DNA of 5,909 bases from Euzebyaceae bacterium (GTDB taxonomy: Bacteria; Actinomycetota; Nitriliruptoria; Euzebyales; Egibacteraceae): positions 1 to 5,909 of the forward strand of contig JACCXR010000534.1 of NCBI GenBank assembly GCA_013696915.1, written 5' to 3'. The position numbers and the translations under genes are program-made. Positions within the stretch are counted from its first letter, which is position 1. The number at the start of each line of letters is the position of its first letter. Of this stretch, positions 4,921 to 5,909 are shown piece after piece. The notes under the pieces are model-generated. The model did no database searches. It worked only from the letters and a program-made list of their open reading frames with translations, and was not told the origin of the DNA.

Positions 4921-5898
4921 TCAACCGCCGCACACCTCAGGCCCTCCGACCGGTGACCGCGCCACGGACACGCGGGCGAAGTGGTCTCGCACGGCGTCGG
5001 CCAGCTCCGAGGCGCCGGCCTCCGACTCGACGAGGGCCAGCAGTGTTGGCCCGCTCCCGGACAGCACCGTGCCCAGGGCACCTGCCTCCAGCAGGCGGCG
5101 CTTGCCGTCGAGCAGCGCGGGGCGCAGGACGAAGGCGGCGGCCTCCAGATCGTTGTGCAGGGCTGCGCCCAACGCCTCGGCGTCGGCGTTGCGCAGCGCT
5201 TGCAGCACCGCATCGGGCTCAACCTCGTTGGGACGGCAGTGGCGATCCCAGGAGGCGTAGACCGCTGCGGTCGACAGCGGCTGCCAGGCCTCGCACACCA
5301 CCCAATGGAAGGTGCCGCGACACAGCACCTGGGCCAGCGACGTTCCCCGTCCGGTGCCCAGCGCCGTACCCCCCGCGATGCAGAACGGCACGTCACTGCC
5401 GATCTGTTCACCGACGCTACGCAGCTCGAGGCGGGACAGATCGCAGCGCCACAGGTCGTTGAGAGCGACGAGCGTGGCCGCCGCGTCCGCCGACCCGCCG
5501 GCCATGCCGCCCCCGATCGGGATGCGCTTGCGCAGGTCGAGAACCGTGTAGGGGCTGGCGGCACTGTCGACGTCGGGCTGGGCCATGGTGGCGGCTCGCT
5601 CGTCGAGGTAGCCCAGGTCCATGACTCCCGCGGCCTGGCCCAGCGCCCGTGCCGCCCGGACCGCCAGGTTGTCCTCGGCACCCGGGATCGCGTCGCCACT
5701 GTCGTGCCACAGTCGCACCCGCATCCGGCGCCGGGCGGCGGGATGGTGGCCCTGCCCCGGCGGGCCGATCAGTCCGGCCCGCAGCTGGTCGTACAGCGAC
5801 AAGGCCTGGAAGACGGTGACCAGCTCGTGGTAGCCGTCGGGACGGGTTCCGCGCACGCCGAGGAACAGATTGAGCTTGGCCGGGGCGCGGACGTGCAC
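4921..5898 (-). CDS. ispE: 4-diphosphocytidyl-2-C-methyl-D-erythritol kinase
   Basis: IspE phosphorylates CDP-methylerythritol at the 2-hydroxyl with ATP in the MEP (non-mevalonate) pathway to isoprenoid precursors. It belongs to the GHMP kinases. With the GTG at 5898 the protein has 325 residues, somewhat longer than the usual 280-310. Visible are RAPAKLNLFLGV (4-15) with catalytic Lys8, DGYHEL (21-26), the ATP loop PIGGGMAGGSADAA (127-140), IGSDVPFC (166-173) with catalytic Asp169, and GHMP motif 3 VLSGSGPTLLAL (278-289). Extra length lies around 42-60 and 94-118, between conserved blocks. The frame stays open to the right edge 11 nt beyond this GTG and no ribosome-binding site is visible there, so a start outside the window is possible, although GTG 5898 fits the family N-terminus. 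The tRNA-Gln gene follows after 92 bp. Confidence 0.95.
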   Translation of the reverse strand: MHVRAPAKLNLFLGVRGTRPDGYHELVTVFQALSLYDQLRAGLIGPPGQGHHPAARRRMRVRLWHDSGDAIPGAEDNLAVRAARALGQAAGVMDLGYLDERAATMAQPDVDSAASPYTVLDLRKRIPIGGGMAGGSADAAATLVALNDLWRCDLSRLELRSVGEQIGSDVPFCIAGGTALGTGRGTSLAQVLCRGTFHWVVCEAWQPLSTAAVYASWDRHCRPNEVEPDAVLQALRNADAEALGAALHNDLEAAAFVLRPALLDGKRRLLEAGALGTVLSGSGPTLLALVESEAGASELADAVRDHFARVSVARSPVGGPEVCGG

Positions 5899-5909
5899 CC
5901 AGAGGCCGT

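Overview
The window is GC-rich DNA that looks like an actinobacterial chromosome. Grounds are the base composition, GTG starts, a tRNA without an encoded CCA, an ECF sigma factor of actinobacterial SigE-like type, and a minus-strand gene order (ispE, tRNA-Gln, glmU, prs, rplY/ctc, pth) that resembles the glmU-prs-rplY-pth neighbourhood of actinobacteria. The remnant of a cell-wall-binding-repeat protein hints at a deep-branching actinobacterial lineage rich in such proteins, but the genus cannot be named from this sequence.

Layout, in the direction of transcription (right to left): ispE (4921-5898, beside the right edge) encodes an isoprenoid-precursor kinase. A 92-bp gap with a possible promoter leads to tRNA-Gln(UUG) (4758-4828). 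glmU starts only 11 nt after the tRNA, and prs follows glmU after 42 nt with a clear Shine-Dalgarno site. After prs comes a 526-bp non-coding stretch (1827-2352) full of repeats: two GC hairpins, two near-identical 50-bp palindromes, a G-quadruplex-like 15-bp tandem duplication, a nested hairpin, 2.6 copies of a 21-bp direct repeat and a candidate promoter. Then come rplY (Ctc-type ribosomal protein L25) and pth, which overlaps it by 4 nt and has no ATG, GTG or TTG start. A 228-bp gap (301-528) seems to hold a decayed plus-strand remnant of a cell-wall-binding-repeat protein. The N-terminal third or more of an ECF sigma factor runs off the left edge.

The genes are housekeeping: GlmU makes UDP-GlcNAc for peptidoglycan, Prs makes PRPP for nucleotides and amino acids, L25 binds 5S rRNA, Pth recycles peptidyl-tRNA and IspE feeds the MEP isoprenoid pathway. 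No undescribed enzyme system is visible. The most unusual material is the structured intergenic region between prs and rplY, followed by the apparently non-canonical pth start and the tRNA-glmU junction.
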